DNA of 64,000 nt from Gordonia crocea (GTDB lineage: Bacteria > Actinomycetota > Actinomycetes > Mycobacteriales > Mycobacteriaceae): positions 1 through 64,000 of the forward strand of contig NZ_BJOU01000008.1 of NCBI RefSeq assembly GCF_009932435.1, given 5' to 3'. A program made the translations under genes and the position numbers. Below the pieces are notes generated by a model that was given only the letters and a program-made list of their open reading frames with translations, was not told the DNA's origin and did no database searches. Positions 40,108-55,952 of this stretch are shown piece after piece (position 1 is the first letter of the stretch; every line of letters begins with the position of its first letter).

Positions 40108-41169
40108 TCAGTCCTCGGTGGGGACCAGGTCGAGCCGGACGCCGAGCACGCGCACCGGGCGGTCCAGGTCGAAGTCGTCGAGCAGGGCGTGCACCGGCGG
40201 GCCGATCTGCTCGACGTCGACGGTGGGCGCGGCGAGCTTGCGCGACTTGGTGCGCGTGTAGAAGGTCGCCGTCCGCACCGTCACCGCGACGCGGAAGACG
40301 ATCCGCCCCTCGTCGCGCACGTGGCGCAGTACCTCGGCGGTGAGGTCGTCGACGGCGGCGTGCAGCTCGCCGGGTTCGACCAGGTCGGTCGGGAACGTCC
40401 GCGAATGCGAATGCGATTTCGCCTCCCACGGTTCGACGGTGATCGTCGAATCCCCACCGCCGCGGCACAACACGTAGAGCCAATTGCCTTGGTGGGGGCC
40501 GAAAGTCGCGATCAGATCGTCCTTGGGGGTGGCGACCAGCTCGTCGACGGTGGTCACCCCGATCGTCGCCAGCTTCGCCGCGGTCTTGGGCCCGACGCTC
40601 CACAACTCCCGCGTCGGCTGGCCCCCCATCATCTCGCCCCAGTTGTCGGCGTCGAGCCGGAAGACCCGCGGCCCGGCATCGGCGTCGGCGCGCTTGGCGA
40701 AGTTCGTCGCCATCTTGGCCCGCTGCTTGTTGTCGCTGATCCCGATCGACGCGGGGAGCCCGGTGTGCCCGGCGATCGTGTCGATGACGTCGCGGGCCAG
40801 CTGTGCGGCGGCCGCATCGTCGAGGTCGTCGGCGCCCAGATACGCCTCGTCCCAGCCCCACACCTCCACCGGGCCGAACCCGCGCAGGACCGTCATCACC
40901 TCGGCCGAAGCATCGTCGTAGGCGTCGGTGTCCAGCGGGAGGTAGACCGCGTCGGGCATCTTCCGATAGGCCGCGCGCAACGGCATCCCGGCACGCACCC
41001 CCTGCGCGCGGGCCTCATATGACGCGCACGTCACCACCTTGCGGGGCTGGGTCGGGTCGCCGTCCCCGCCGACGATGACGGGCACCCCGGCCAGTTCCGG
41101 GCTGCGCCGGCGTTCCACCGAGACCTGGAACTGGTCCAGGTCGACGTGCAGGATCCGCCGTGTGCCCAC
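40108..41169 (-). CDS. dinB2: Y-family DNA polymerase, DinB2 type, with Gln at the steric-gate position
   Basis: A 353-residue translesion polymerase. It has HVDLDQFQVSVE (first metal Asp10; position 15, where the steric gate lies, is Gln), KVVTCASYEARAQGVRAGMPL, the catalytic WGWDEAYL (Asp107-Glu108), SIGISDNKQRAKMATNFAKRADA, and the helix-hairpin-helix LWSVGPKTAAKLATIGVTTVDEL. It closely follows mycobacterial DinB2, where the gate residue is Leu and the enzyme incorporates ribonucleotides readily. GTG at 41169 has TAGGGT ending 6 nt upstream. The C-terminal little finger (TRTKSRKLAAPTVD) is complete. It lacks an obvious clamp-binding peptide at the end. Confidence 0.9.
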   Translation of the reverse strand: MGTRRILHVDLDQFQVSVERRRSPELAGVPVIVGGDGDPTQPRKVVTCASYEARAQGVRAGMPLRAAYRKMPDAVYLPLDTDAYDDASAEVMTVLRGFGPVEVWGWDEAYLGADDLDDAAAAQLARDVIDTIAGHTGLPASIGISDNKQRAKMATNFAKRADADAGPRVFRLDADNWGEMMGGQPTRELWSVGPKTAAKLATIGVTTVDELVATPKDDLIATFGPHQGNWLYVLCRGGGDSTITVEPWEAKSHSHSRTFPTDLVEPGELHAAVDDLTAEVLRHVRDEGRIVFRVAVTVRTATFYTRTKSRKLAAPTVDVEQIGPPVHALLDDFDLDRPVRVLGVRLDLVPTED

Positions 41170-41291
41170 GGTTCGACCCTACTGCGGCAACCGGTCCGGG
41201 GGCAGGCATCAGCCGACGGTCCAGCGGTACAGCGTCTTGCCGCCCGACTTCTGGTTCGTCCCGCCGAGGGCGGTCTGCCCGATTCTCTGCG

Positions 41292-42335
41292 CTACCGGGT
41301 CCAGGTATAGAGCGGATTGTTCGAGTCGGTCTTGCCGATCTCCAGGCCGGTCAGGGCGGCGGCCCGCACGTCGGTGGAACCCGAGGTGATCGCGAACGGG
41401 GTGCAGAGCTTGCGCACGCCGTCGTTGTTGTAGCTGGCCGAATCCTTGCACGGCTTGAACTCGCCGAAGGTGATCATCTTGGTCCAGGTGGTGCCGTCGG
41501 CCGTCCCGATCTCGAACTCCGGGTAGACCGAGTCCACCGACGGGACTGCAGGATCGAACGGCGTGCCCTCGGGCCGGATGTCCTTGAAGTCGGCACGCAC
41601 GAAGAACACGCCGAGGATGCCCTTCAGGGAGTCCTTCTTGAGGACCTTGAGGTCGTCGTCGGTGGCCTTAACGATGGCGGTCACCGTCATCTGCGCCAAG
41701 GACTTCTTCCCGTCCTTCACCAATTCCACGATGACCGGCTGCCCCAACTTGACCTTGGTACCCCGCGGGGTCACCACCGGCAGCGGCTTCGGCTTGGGCT
41801 TCGACGGCGCGGCCGACGAGGTGGGCGCCGCGGCCGAGGTGGGCGCAGGCCCCGCCTTGGCGACCGGTTCGGGCAGCGTTCCCGAGGCGAGCGACTCCTC
41901 CAGGTAGCCGATCGCCCCGTTGAGGTCCGGGTTGGCCGCCGAACATGCGGCCTTGTACTCGTCCAGGATCGGCTTCGCGTCGACGATTGCCTTGTCGCGC
42001 GCGGCGTTGTCCTTCTTGGCGAGGGCGGCGTTGAACGCCTCCGCGTTGGCCTTGCCCTTCTCCGCGATCGCCCGGACCTTGGCATCCTTGATCAGCGACC
42101 CGGCCAACTTCAGCGTGGTGTCCTCCACCGGGAGCTTGCTCTCATCGCCAGTCGACTTGTAGGCGACCAGCTTGCCCGGAACCGCCGTCGCGGTCAGGTA
42201 GGCGATGCTGCACGAGGTCTTCACGTTCGCACCACCCGCGTTGTCGCCGCCCTTGTCGCCGCCACCGCAGCCCGACACCACCAGGCCGGCCGCGAGCAGC
42301 ACCGCGCCGTAGCTTCCGAATCGCCGCATGCCCAT
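41292..42335 (-). CDS. lipoprotein with C-terminal beta domain
   Basis: A 347-residue lipoprotein (MGMRRFGSYGAVLLAAGLVVSGC, lipobox VSGC at ~20-23) followed by GGGDKGGDN. A helical N-terminal part (residues ~40-150) has CSIAYLTATAVPG and YKAACSAANPDL. A Pro/Ala/Ser/Lys linker follows, then a C-terminal domain from ~190 (VKLGQPVIVELVKDGKKSLAQMTVTAIV; FFVRADFKDIRPEG) that resembles DUF4352-type immunoglobulin-like domains. ATG at 42335 with GGGGGA upstream. Function unknown. Confidence 0.8.
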   Translation of the reverse strand: MGMRRFGSYGAVLLAAGLVVSGCGGGDKGGDNAGGANVKTSCSIAYLTATAVPGKLVAYKSTGDESKLPVEDTTLKLAGSLIKDAKVRAIAEKGKANAEAFNAALAKKDNAARDKAIVDAKPILDEYKAACSAANPDLNGAIGYLEESLASGTLPEPVAKAGPAPTSAAAPTSSAAPSKPKPKPLPVVTPRGTKVKLGQPVIVELVKDGKKSLAQMTVTAIVKATDDDLKVLKKDSLKGILGVFFVRADFKDIRPEGTPFDPAVPSVDSVYPEFEIGTADGTTWTKMITFGEFKPCKDSASYNNDGVRKLCTPFAITSGSTDVRAAALTGLEIGKTDSNNPLYTWTR

Positions 42336-42434
42336 AGAGAGTCCCCCAAAGAAGTTCCGCAAAGTTACTTCGGTAGAACCTAACAGCCGACCCGGTCCCG
42401 CCATCAACCGCCCGGCCGACAGACCCCACAACGC

Positions 42435-42470
42435 AACAACCCCCAGCCCGATATCGGGTTGGGGGTTGTT
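42435..42470 (-). terminator. rpoBC terminator
   Basis: A near-perfect 36-nt hairpin with arms AACAACCCCCA and TGGGGGTTGTT and an inner CCCGAT/ATCGGG stem. It begins 20 nt after the rpoC stop. On the minus strand it is followed by GCGTTGTGG rather than a clean U-run. Confidence 0.75.
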
Positions 42471-42489
42471 ACTCGGTCTGGGAAGACGA

Positions 42490-46446
<3,957 letters not shown>

Positions 46447-46480
46447 TTGTGCCTCTCAGTTAGTAAGTAGCTGGTCGTAG

Positions 46481-49999
<3,519 letters not shown>

Positions 50000-50141
50000 G
50001 AAAGTTGACTAGCGGCTACGAGGTGGGCTTGCGCCTGTGTCGCTGGTCTGGCGACCTGAACAGGCGAAACGCTCGAGAGCAGCACGTCGTGTGCGTGTCG
50101 GGCGGAACAAAGTGGACAGGAGGCAGCCAGCGCAACGTCCA

Positions 50142-50172
50142 ACTGTATCAGAAAATAGACGCGCTTTGTCAA
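50142..50172 (-). promoter_or_regulatory. rpoB promoter
   Basis: On the minus strand a TTGACA -35 (50167-50172) precedes TACAGT (50142-50147) by 19 nt. The consensus -35 in an otherwise GC-rich region is typical of strong housekeeping promoters. It leaves a leader of ~135 nt before the rpoB start. The rest of the 50000-50319 gap holds nothing else recognised. Confidence 0.6.
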
Positions 50173-50319
50173 GTCGCGTCTGAGGAAAATCCGCGGGCGC
50201 TGGCTAGCGTGTGTGCGGGTCCTGGCAAACAGAGTGACCGCTCCCACGCCCCACGTCAAGCATTTCGACCCATTCGGGTGGGATTATTCCTGTTCGCGGG
50301 GCGTGTCGGGCGTGGCGCA

Positions 50320-51156
50320 TCACCAAGCGGCGACGCGCTCGATCTTCCACTTGTCGTCCTGCCGGACGACCTCGTACTGCATGCCGACGACCATGCTGCC
50401 GGCGGCCATCCCGCCCTGGCTCATGCTGAGCACAAGGCTGGCGAGGATTTGGGCCTTGGCCCCGTTGCCGCCGCCGGTCAGACCGCGCACACCGATCGCG
50501 TCGACGCGGCACTCGTTGGTCTGCTGGGTCTGCTCGATCACCGTCCGGTTGGTGGGCATCTGCTTTTCCCACTCGGCGCGCGCGGGTCCGACCAGGACGG
50601 CGCGGGAGGAGTCAATCCACTGCTGAACCGTCTGGCCGCGGGCAGGACCGAGGATGGTGCACGAGGCGGTCTCGACCTGGCCGAGGACCTCCGAGGTGGC
50701 CGACTTGTCGATGAACGCCAGGTCGCTGCGGCTCGCGCCGCCGGGGTGCACCAGGCCGATCACGCCGATGAGCAGACCGATCAACCCGACTGCGCCCAGG
50801 ATCAGCGGGCCGCGGCCCGATGCCGACGCGGCCGCGCCGGTGCGGCCGGGAGCCGACCGGGCCACCCCGCCCGATGACGCAGAGCCGGTACCCGACGAGG
50901 AGCCCGGGCGGGTACCGGAGACGACGGCGCTCGAACGTTTGGCCGCCGGACGCTTGGGCGTCGGGCGCTTGGCGGGCGCGCTCTTGGCCGCACCCGTGGA
51001 TGCGGTGGCGTCACTGAAACCGAGGCGCTGGATCGGCGCGCGGCGCGAGGCGCCGGCCACCGGCCGCTTGGCCCCGGACGTGCCCGCCCGGTCGGCGCCG
51101 GGCCGGGGCTGCCCGGCGACGCGGGGACGCTTCTTCTTGGGTGGCAGATCAGACAT
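50320..51156 (-). CDS. Mce-associated membrane protein (second)
   Basis: A 278-residue protein. A long basic, Pro/Ala/Ser/Lys-rich cytoplasmic N-terminus (~115 residues; PPKKKRPRVAGQPRPG) leads to one transmembrane helix (~117-137, LILGAVGLIGLLIGVIGLV). The extracytoplasmic domain is typical of Mas proteins (ILGPARGQTVQQWIDSS; VIEQTQQTNECRVDAIGV; YEVVRQDDKWKIERV). Mas proteins stabilise Mce transporters. The start overlaps the upstream mas stop (TGATG). It is the last gene of the mce operon. Confidence 0.88.
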   Translation of the reverse strand: MSDLPPKKKRPRVAGQPRPGADRAGTSGAKRPVAGASRRAPIQRLGFSDATASTGAAKSAPAKRPTPKRPAAKRSSAVVSGTRPGSSSGTGSASSGGVARSAPGRTGAAASASGRGPLILGAVGLIGLLIGVIGLVHPGGASRSDLAFIDKSATSEVLGQVETASCTILGPARGQTVQQWIDSSRAVLVGPARAEWEKQMPTNRTVIEQTQQTNECRVDAIGVRGLTGGGNGAKAQILASLVLSMSQGGMAAGSMVVGMQYEVVRQDDKWKIERVAAW

Positions 51157-51947
51157 CAGTTACCACCACTCCCCTGCTGGCCGGGAGCCTGCTGATTCGG
51201 ATTCGGTTGCGCGCCACCTTGATTCGCGCGCGGCTGCTGTCCAGACGAGGGGATCGCATTGAACGCGGAAACGGTGTCGGCCATGTACTTGCCGTCGATG
51301 TGGCGCACGGAGATCAGGAAGCCCATCGTCTGCGGGACGTCGGGCTGGTTGGGTGCTTTGGCGACGACGTCGACGTACACCAGCACCTTGCCGGTCTTCT
51401 CGTCGGTGTTGAGCTCGGTGACCGCGGCGCGTTTGACCGTGCTCTCCAACCGGCCCGGGGCGTCGCGGCGCTGCTGCAGTTCCTGGAAGCCCTTGCCCCG
51501 CAGTTCCTGCAGCGCCCGGCCGGTCAGCACCGACTCGACATTGCGCTTGAACTTGTCGGGGTCCTTCGGGTCGATGGTGGTGATGTTCATCGCGGCGGTC
51601 TCGGCGGTGGCCATGATCGAGTCGCGCACGTTCTCCGTCGACCGGTCCGCATAGGAGCGGTACCCGAAGTATCCGCCCACGATGCCGAACACGATTCCCA
51701 CGGCCGCGACGATCGCGGCGATGATCCACGAAACGCTCAGGCCCGACTTCTCGTCGCGCGCTGCCTTGGGCTTTGCGGGGGCCTCGTCGGCCTCGTCGAC
51801 CTCGGTGGCTTCGTCGGCCTCGGTAGCCTCGTCGGCGTCGGCGGTCTCGTCGACCTCGTCGGCCTCGTCAACGGCAGCGGTCAGCGCTTCGTCGGCCACC
51901 TCCTCGGTCGGATCGACCGAGTCGTCAGCCTTCTTGTCATCACTCAT
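51156..51947 (-). CDS. Mce-associated membrane protein (first)
   Basis: A 263-residue protein. The N-terminal ~65 residues are an acidic Asp/Glu/Ala tract (TEADEATEVDEADEAPA). One membrane helix (~72-94, SWIIAAIVAAVGIVFGIVGG) and a Mas-type extracytoplasmic domain follow (NITTIDPKDPDKFKRNVESVLTG; VLVYVDVVAKAPNQP). A Gln/Pro/Asn/Gly tail ends the chain. The very acidic cytoplasmic part contrasts with the very basic one of the next gene; the two may attract each other. It lies 15 nt after mceF. Confidence 0.88.
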   Translation of the reverse strand: MSDDKKADDSVDPTEEVADEALTAAVDEADEVDETADADEATEADEATEVDEADEAPAKPKAARDEKSGLSVSWIIAAIVAAVGIVFGIVGGYFGYRSYADRSTENVRDSIMATAETAAMNITTIDPKDPDKFKRNVESVLTGRALQELRGKGFQELQQRRDAPGRLESTVKRAAVTELNTDEKTGKVLVYVDVVAKAPNQPDVPQTMGFLISVRHIDGKYMADTVSAFNAIPSSGQQPRANQGGAQPNPNQQAPGQQGSGGN

Positions 51948-51962
51948 AAAATCGGAAACTAC

Positions 51963-53216
51963 TTACTTCTTTGTCGGGTGCACGCCGAGCAACCATGCCA
52001 GCTGCCAGGCCAGCGGGTTCAGATCCAGACGGTCCGGATCCTTCTTCGGCTTGTTGTCCCACGGCTGCGGGATGTTCGGATTCGCCAGGGTAGCGCGTGC
52101 CGCACCGCGCACGCTCGTCGGCGACCCCTGCGGCACCGTGCACCGCGCGTTCAGGTTCAACGGGAAATCGTCATAGTTGATGTCGAACGTCGGATTCTTG
52201 CGCTTGATCGCCGCGATCATCTGCTGCGTCGACTCATACCCCTGCGTACACGCCGCCGGGTTGTTCATCTCCAACACCACACCGAAGTGGATCTGCCCGT
52301 CACCGGGAGCCGGGGAATGCGATCCGGCCGAGAGCGCGGAGACCATCGCCAACAGGGCATTGGTCGACCAGCCGGTCGGCGCGATCGCCGTCTTGGCCAC
52401 CGACCCCAGATCCTTGACCACCGTGGTGATGTCGGCACCCTGCTTCTGCAACAGATTCGACAACGCCGTCGCCGAGGTCTGCCCCGTCGTCAACAACCGG
52501 CGCACATCCGGATCAGCCGACGCCAACGTCGCCGTCACCACATCCAGATTCTTCGACCACGCCAAAATCGCATCCGACTGTTCGGCCTGCGTCGCCAACA
52601 CCCGCGACGAATGCGCCAACAACTCGATCGTGTCGCCCAACGAGTCATAGCCCGCCTTGGACAACGTGTTCAACGACGTCACCAACTTCGTCAGGTTCTC
52701 CCCCTGACCGTTGAACGCCTTGCCCAACTCCTCCACGATCGTGCGCAGATCATCCACCGGAACCGACTCGGCGAAATCCAGCGCCGTGTTCACCACGTCC
52801 TCGAGCGGCTGCGGCAGCGTGACATCGTCGCGCTTCACGACCGACCCGGAGGTCATGTAGGGACCGCCGGCCGTCTTCGGGCGCAGGTCGAGGTACTGCT
52901 CACCGATCGCCGAGCGCGAGGCCACGACGGCGGCCGCGGACTGCGGGATCTTCGGGGCGCCGCGGCGGATGCGGATATTCGCGTCGACGCCGTTCTCGGT
53001 CAGCGTCATCGACTGCACGCGTCCCACCGGTACACCCTGGTAGGTGACCTCGGCGTTGGCGAACAGGCCGCCCGAATCGGGCAGCTGCACCGTAATCGGG
53101 AACTCCGCGAGTCCGGCCAATCGCGGCAGACGCGCATAGTTCACGCCGACGTAGACCATCGCGAGGATGCCGACGATCGCGAACACGATCAACTGAGTCT
53201 TCACCAAGCGCGTCAT
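51963..53216 (-). CDS. mceF: MceF-family lipid-binding protein
   Basis: A 417-residue Mce protein with an N-terminal membrane anchor (~6-26, QLIVFAIVGILAMVYVGVNYA). The MCE/MlaD domain is at ~38-115 (ITVQLPDSGGLFANAEVTYQGVPVGRVQSM), followed by the long helical region that builds the transport tube. The C-terminal tail is Pro/Asn/Lys-rich with two Cys (PAACTQG, NARCTVPQ). Sixth of six mce genes; start 1 nt from the mceE stop. The six Mce proteins form a hexameric tunnel that delivers lipids or sterols to the YrbE permease. Confidence 0.93.
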   Translation of the reverse strand: MTRLVKTQLIVFAIVGILAMVYVGVNYARLPRLAGLAEFPITVQLPDSGGLFANAEVTYQGVPVGRVQSMTLTENGVDANIRIRRGAPKIPQSAAAVVASRSAIGEQYLDLRPKTAGGPYMTSGSVVKRDDVTLPQPLEDVVNTALDFAESVPVDDLRTIVEELGKAFNGQGENLTKLVTSLNTLSKAGYDSLGDTIELLAHSSRVLATQAEQSDAILAWSKNLDVVTATLASADPDVRRLLTTGQTSATALSNLLQKQGADITTVVKDLGSVAKTAIAPTGWSTNALLAMVSALSAGSHSPAPGDGQIHFGVVLEMNNPAACTQGYESTQQMIAAIKRKNPTFDINYDDFPLNLNARCTVPQGSPTSVRGAARATLANPNIPQPWDNKPKKDPDRLDLNPLAWQLAWLLGVHPTKK

Positions 53217-53217
53217 G

Positions 53218-54582
53218 TCAGCGGCCTCCCAGCATCGACAACGGGCCCTCCACGACCGACTGTCCCGGCTGGGACGGGGTCAGCACGATGTACTGCGGAC
53301 GGCGCTTGCGCTGTTCGGGCTTCGACGCCGGGAACGGCAGATCCGGCCGGTACCCGCCGTACGACGGCGGGGTCCACGGACCGATCCGCGAATTCGGCGG
53401 CGGCGGAAGCAGGCCGACCGACGGCCAGCCCCACCGCGGGCCGTTGCCCTTGTAGTACGGGTTGGCGCGGTCCACCGGGATGTGGCGGGCCTTCGGCGGC
53501 GAGTAGATCGGTGCCCCCTGGCCGACGCCCAACGCCTCCAGCTGGTTGAGCAGCCGCAGGTCCAGCGTCATGAACAGGTTGACCGAGTCGCCCTTCGCGG
53601 CCGGCGTCAGCCAATCCGGGAACGGGACGGTCAGCATCAGCGGTGCCGCAGTGATCAAGTCGGGCATCGACTTGGCCAGCGACGACAGGATCGGGCGCAG
53701 CGCCTTGAGATCGGAGATGATCGCCTCGCGCGACTTGCCGAGCACCTGGGTGCCGACCACGCCGAGCTTGTCGAGCTTGGTCAGCAGGTCGACGAACTGC
53801 GGGCGCTGGGACTCCAGCACCTGGACGCCGGCCGGCAACTGCTCGAGGATCTGCTCGATCTGATCGGTCTGCGCCGACGCCCGCGTCGACAGCCGCGACA
53901 GTCCCTCGATCGCCGTGACGATGTCGTCGCGCTGCTTGTTCAGATTCGTGATCAGCTTGTTCGTCTGGAGCAGCAAACTGCGGGTCTTGTTGACCGGGTG
54001 GGGCTTTCCGTCGGGACCGGTCTGCATGACCGTCGCCGTGTCCAGCGCCTTGGTCAACTCCGAGACGATCGGCTTGAGCTGGTTGAGCCCGCCGTTGTTG
54101 AGCAACATCGACAACGCGCCGAGGACCTGCTCGATATCGGTGGCCGTCCGGGTGCGCGGGTGGCCCTGCGCGTCCAGGCCGGTGATCGCCACCGCCGGGT
54201 TCTGCGGTGGGGCGTTCTTGGCGTCGGCCGGCTCGCTGAGCCCGACGAACTTCTCGCCGAGCAGCGCCGTCTGCTGGACGGCCGCGTGCACCTGGTCGGA
54301 CAGCTTCACCTCGTTGCGGACCAGCAGCTTGACGGTGGCCTGCCACTCGTCGGGCTCGATGCTGATGTCGGTGACGCGCCCGACGACGATGCCGTCCTTC
54401 TTGACCAGCGACTGCGGCACCAGGTCGAGAATGTCGTCGAACTTCACCTTGTAGGTGACCGGATTGGCGCCGACGTTCACCCCACCCGGCAGCGGGATGT
54501 TGCGAATGCCGCTGCACGAAGCCAGCAGGCCGACGCTCGTCACGGCGGCGGTCGCCACGGCGGCGGTACGGATCCAGCGCAT
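53218..54582 (-). CDS. mceE: MceE-family lipoprotein
   Basis: A 454-residue Mce protein. As usual for MceE it is a lipoprotein (MRWIRTAAVATAAVTSVGLLASC, lipobox LASC at ~20-23). The MlaD domain is at ~45-120 (VKFDDILDLVPQSLVKKDGIVVGRVTDI) and a helical region follows. The C-terminus is Pro-rich (PPPPNSRIGPWTPPSYGG). ATG at 54582 overlaps the mceD stop (TGATG); an upstream in-frame extension has no signal sequence and is rejected. Confidence 0.93.
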   Translation of the reverse strand: MRWIRTAAVATAAVTSVGLLASCSGIRNIPLPGGVNVGANPVTYKVKFDDILDLVPQSLVKKDGIVVGRVTDISIEPDEWQATVKLLVRNEVKLSDQVHAAVQQTALLGEKFVGLSEPADAKNAPPQNPAVAITGLDAQGHPRTRTATDIEQVLGALSMLLNNGGLNQLKPIVSELTKALDTATVMQTGPDGKPHPVNKTRSLLLQTNKLITNLNKQRDDIVTAIEGLSRLSTRASAQTDQIEQILEQLPAGVQVLESQRPQFVDLLTKLDKLGVVGTQVLGKSREAIISDLKALRPILSSLAKSMPDLITAAPLMLTVPFPDWLTPAAKGDSVNLFMTLDLRLLNQLEALGVGQGAPIYSPPKARHIPVDRANPYYKGNGPRWGWPSVGLLPPPPNSRIGPWTPPSYGGYRPDLPFPASKPEQRKRRPQYIVLTPSQPGQSVVEGPLSMLGGR

Positions 54583-55952
54583 CAGCGGTCTCCCCTCTCC
54601 GGTGCGTGCGACGGCTTGTTTGCCTTGGGCTTGGTCGGCTTCGGCTTGGTCGGCTTCGGCGTCTGCGGATTCGGCGAGGTCGGCTGCGGGATGTTGCCCT
54701 GCGGACTCTGCCGGCCCCGGCGGGTGCCCGGGACGGCGTAGCGCTGCGTCTTGTCGTTGCTCATGATGCCGAACGGCAGCACCGGGAGCAGCGGGCTGGT
54801 GCCCGCCTTGATCTGGTTGGCGACGTCGACACAGTGGCTGATGATCGGCGCCATCTTGTGCTGCCACTCCAGGAACGGCTTGGTGCCCGGCATGATGCTG
54901 CCCGGGTTGAGCAGCTTGCACTGCGCGGCCATCAGGTTCTGCAGGTCCTCGATGGTCAACCGCATGGCCAACGTGCCGGACTCGGCGTCGTAGGCGTTGA
55001 TCAGGTTGGACACCGTGACCGGCAGGACGGTGAGGATCTCCTTGATGGACTCCTGGTTGTCCTTCAACGTCTTGGCGGTCGGCTGCAGCGAACGCACGGT
55101 GTCGCCGATGACCTGCTGGTTGTCGTTGACGAACCGGGCCACATCGCCCAGCGCCACCGACAGCGTGGCCAACGCCTGGCCGAGCTGCTGGCGCTCACCG
55201 GCCAAGAAGGTGTTGAACGAGGCCATCTGCGAGTTGAACTTGCGCACCTGGGCGTCGTTCTCGGCCAACGCGCCGACGAACACGTTCAGGTTCTTGATCG
55301 TGTCGACGAGGTTGCCGCTGGAATCGCTGAGCGTGGTGGCGGCCTTCGACATGTTGGTGAAGGCCGAGCCAAGCTTCTCGCCATTGCCGCGCAGGTTGTC
55401 CGCGCCGACGCGGACGAACTCGGTGACCGGGCCGTCTTTGCCGCCCTGCTTGGCGTTCACGCCGTCGGGTCCGAGTGAACGGGACAGCTTCTGCAGGTTC
55501 GCGTAGAGCTCGTCGACCTCGACCGGGACCATCGTCTGGTCGATCGAGAGCGTGATGTCGCGCGGGGCCCGCGGACCGCCGGTGTAGGCCGGGGTCAACT
55601 GCACGTAGCGGTCGGCGATGACCGACGGCGCCATCTGCACCGCACGCACGTCAGCAGGCAGCTTCAGGCCGCGCTTGACGCGCATCTTGACGTGGACGCG
55701 GTCGCCGTCGGGCGAGACGGTCTGCACCTCGCCGACGCGCACCCCGAGCATCTTCACGTCGGTGCCCGGGTAGATGCCGATCGACCGCTTGAACGTCGCG
55801 TTGATCGTCGTCGCACCGATGCCGGAGAACGCCCACCACAGCACCGAGGCCAGGATGAGGGCCAACACCGTGCCCAGCACCACGCCGGTGATGTGGCGCG
55901 GGGTGAACCAGCGCCCGGGGCCGTTGGTCGTCGTCAGATCTGGGGTCGTCAT
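54582..55952 (-). CDS. mceD: MceD-family lipid-binding protein
   Basis: A 456-residue Mce protein. Anchor helix ~18-40 (ITGVVLGTVLALILASVLWWAF), MlaD domain ~45-125 (TINATFKRSIGIYPGTDVKMLGVRVGEVQTV; SVIADRYVQLTPAY), then helical region and a Thr/Pro/Lys-rich tail (PNPQTPKPTKPKPTKPKANKP) likely to span the periplasm or peptidoglycan. The start overlaps the mceC stop. It has Cys near 355 and 381 (AAQCKLLN; SHCVDVAN) that may pair. Confidence 0.93.
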   Translation of the reverse strand: MTTPDLTTTNGPGRWFTPRHITGVVLGTVLALILASVLWWAFSGIGATTINATFKRSIGIYPGTDVKMLGVRVGEVQTVSPDGDRVHVKMRVKRGLKLPADVRAVQMAPSVIADRYVQLTPAYTGGPRAPRDITLSIDQTMVPVEVDELYANLQKLSRSLGPDGVNAKQGGKDGPVTEFVRVGADNLRGNGEKLGSAFTNMSKAATTLSDSSGNLVDTIKNLNVFVGALAENDAQVRKFNSQMASFNTFLAGERQQLGQALATLSVALGDVARFVNDNQQVIGDTVRSLQPTAKTLKDNQESIKEILTVLPVTVSNLINAYDAESGTLAMRLTIEDLQNLMAAQCKLLNPGSIMPGTKPFLEWQHKMAPIISHCVDVANQIKAGTSPLLPVLPFGIMSNDKTQRYAVPGTRRGRQSPQGNIPQPTSPNPQTPKPTKPKPTKPKANKPSHAPERGDR

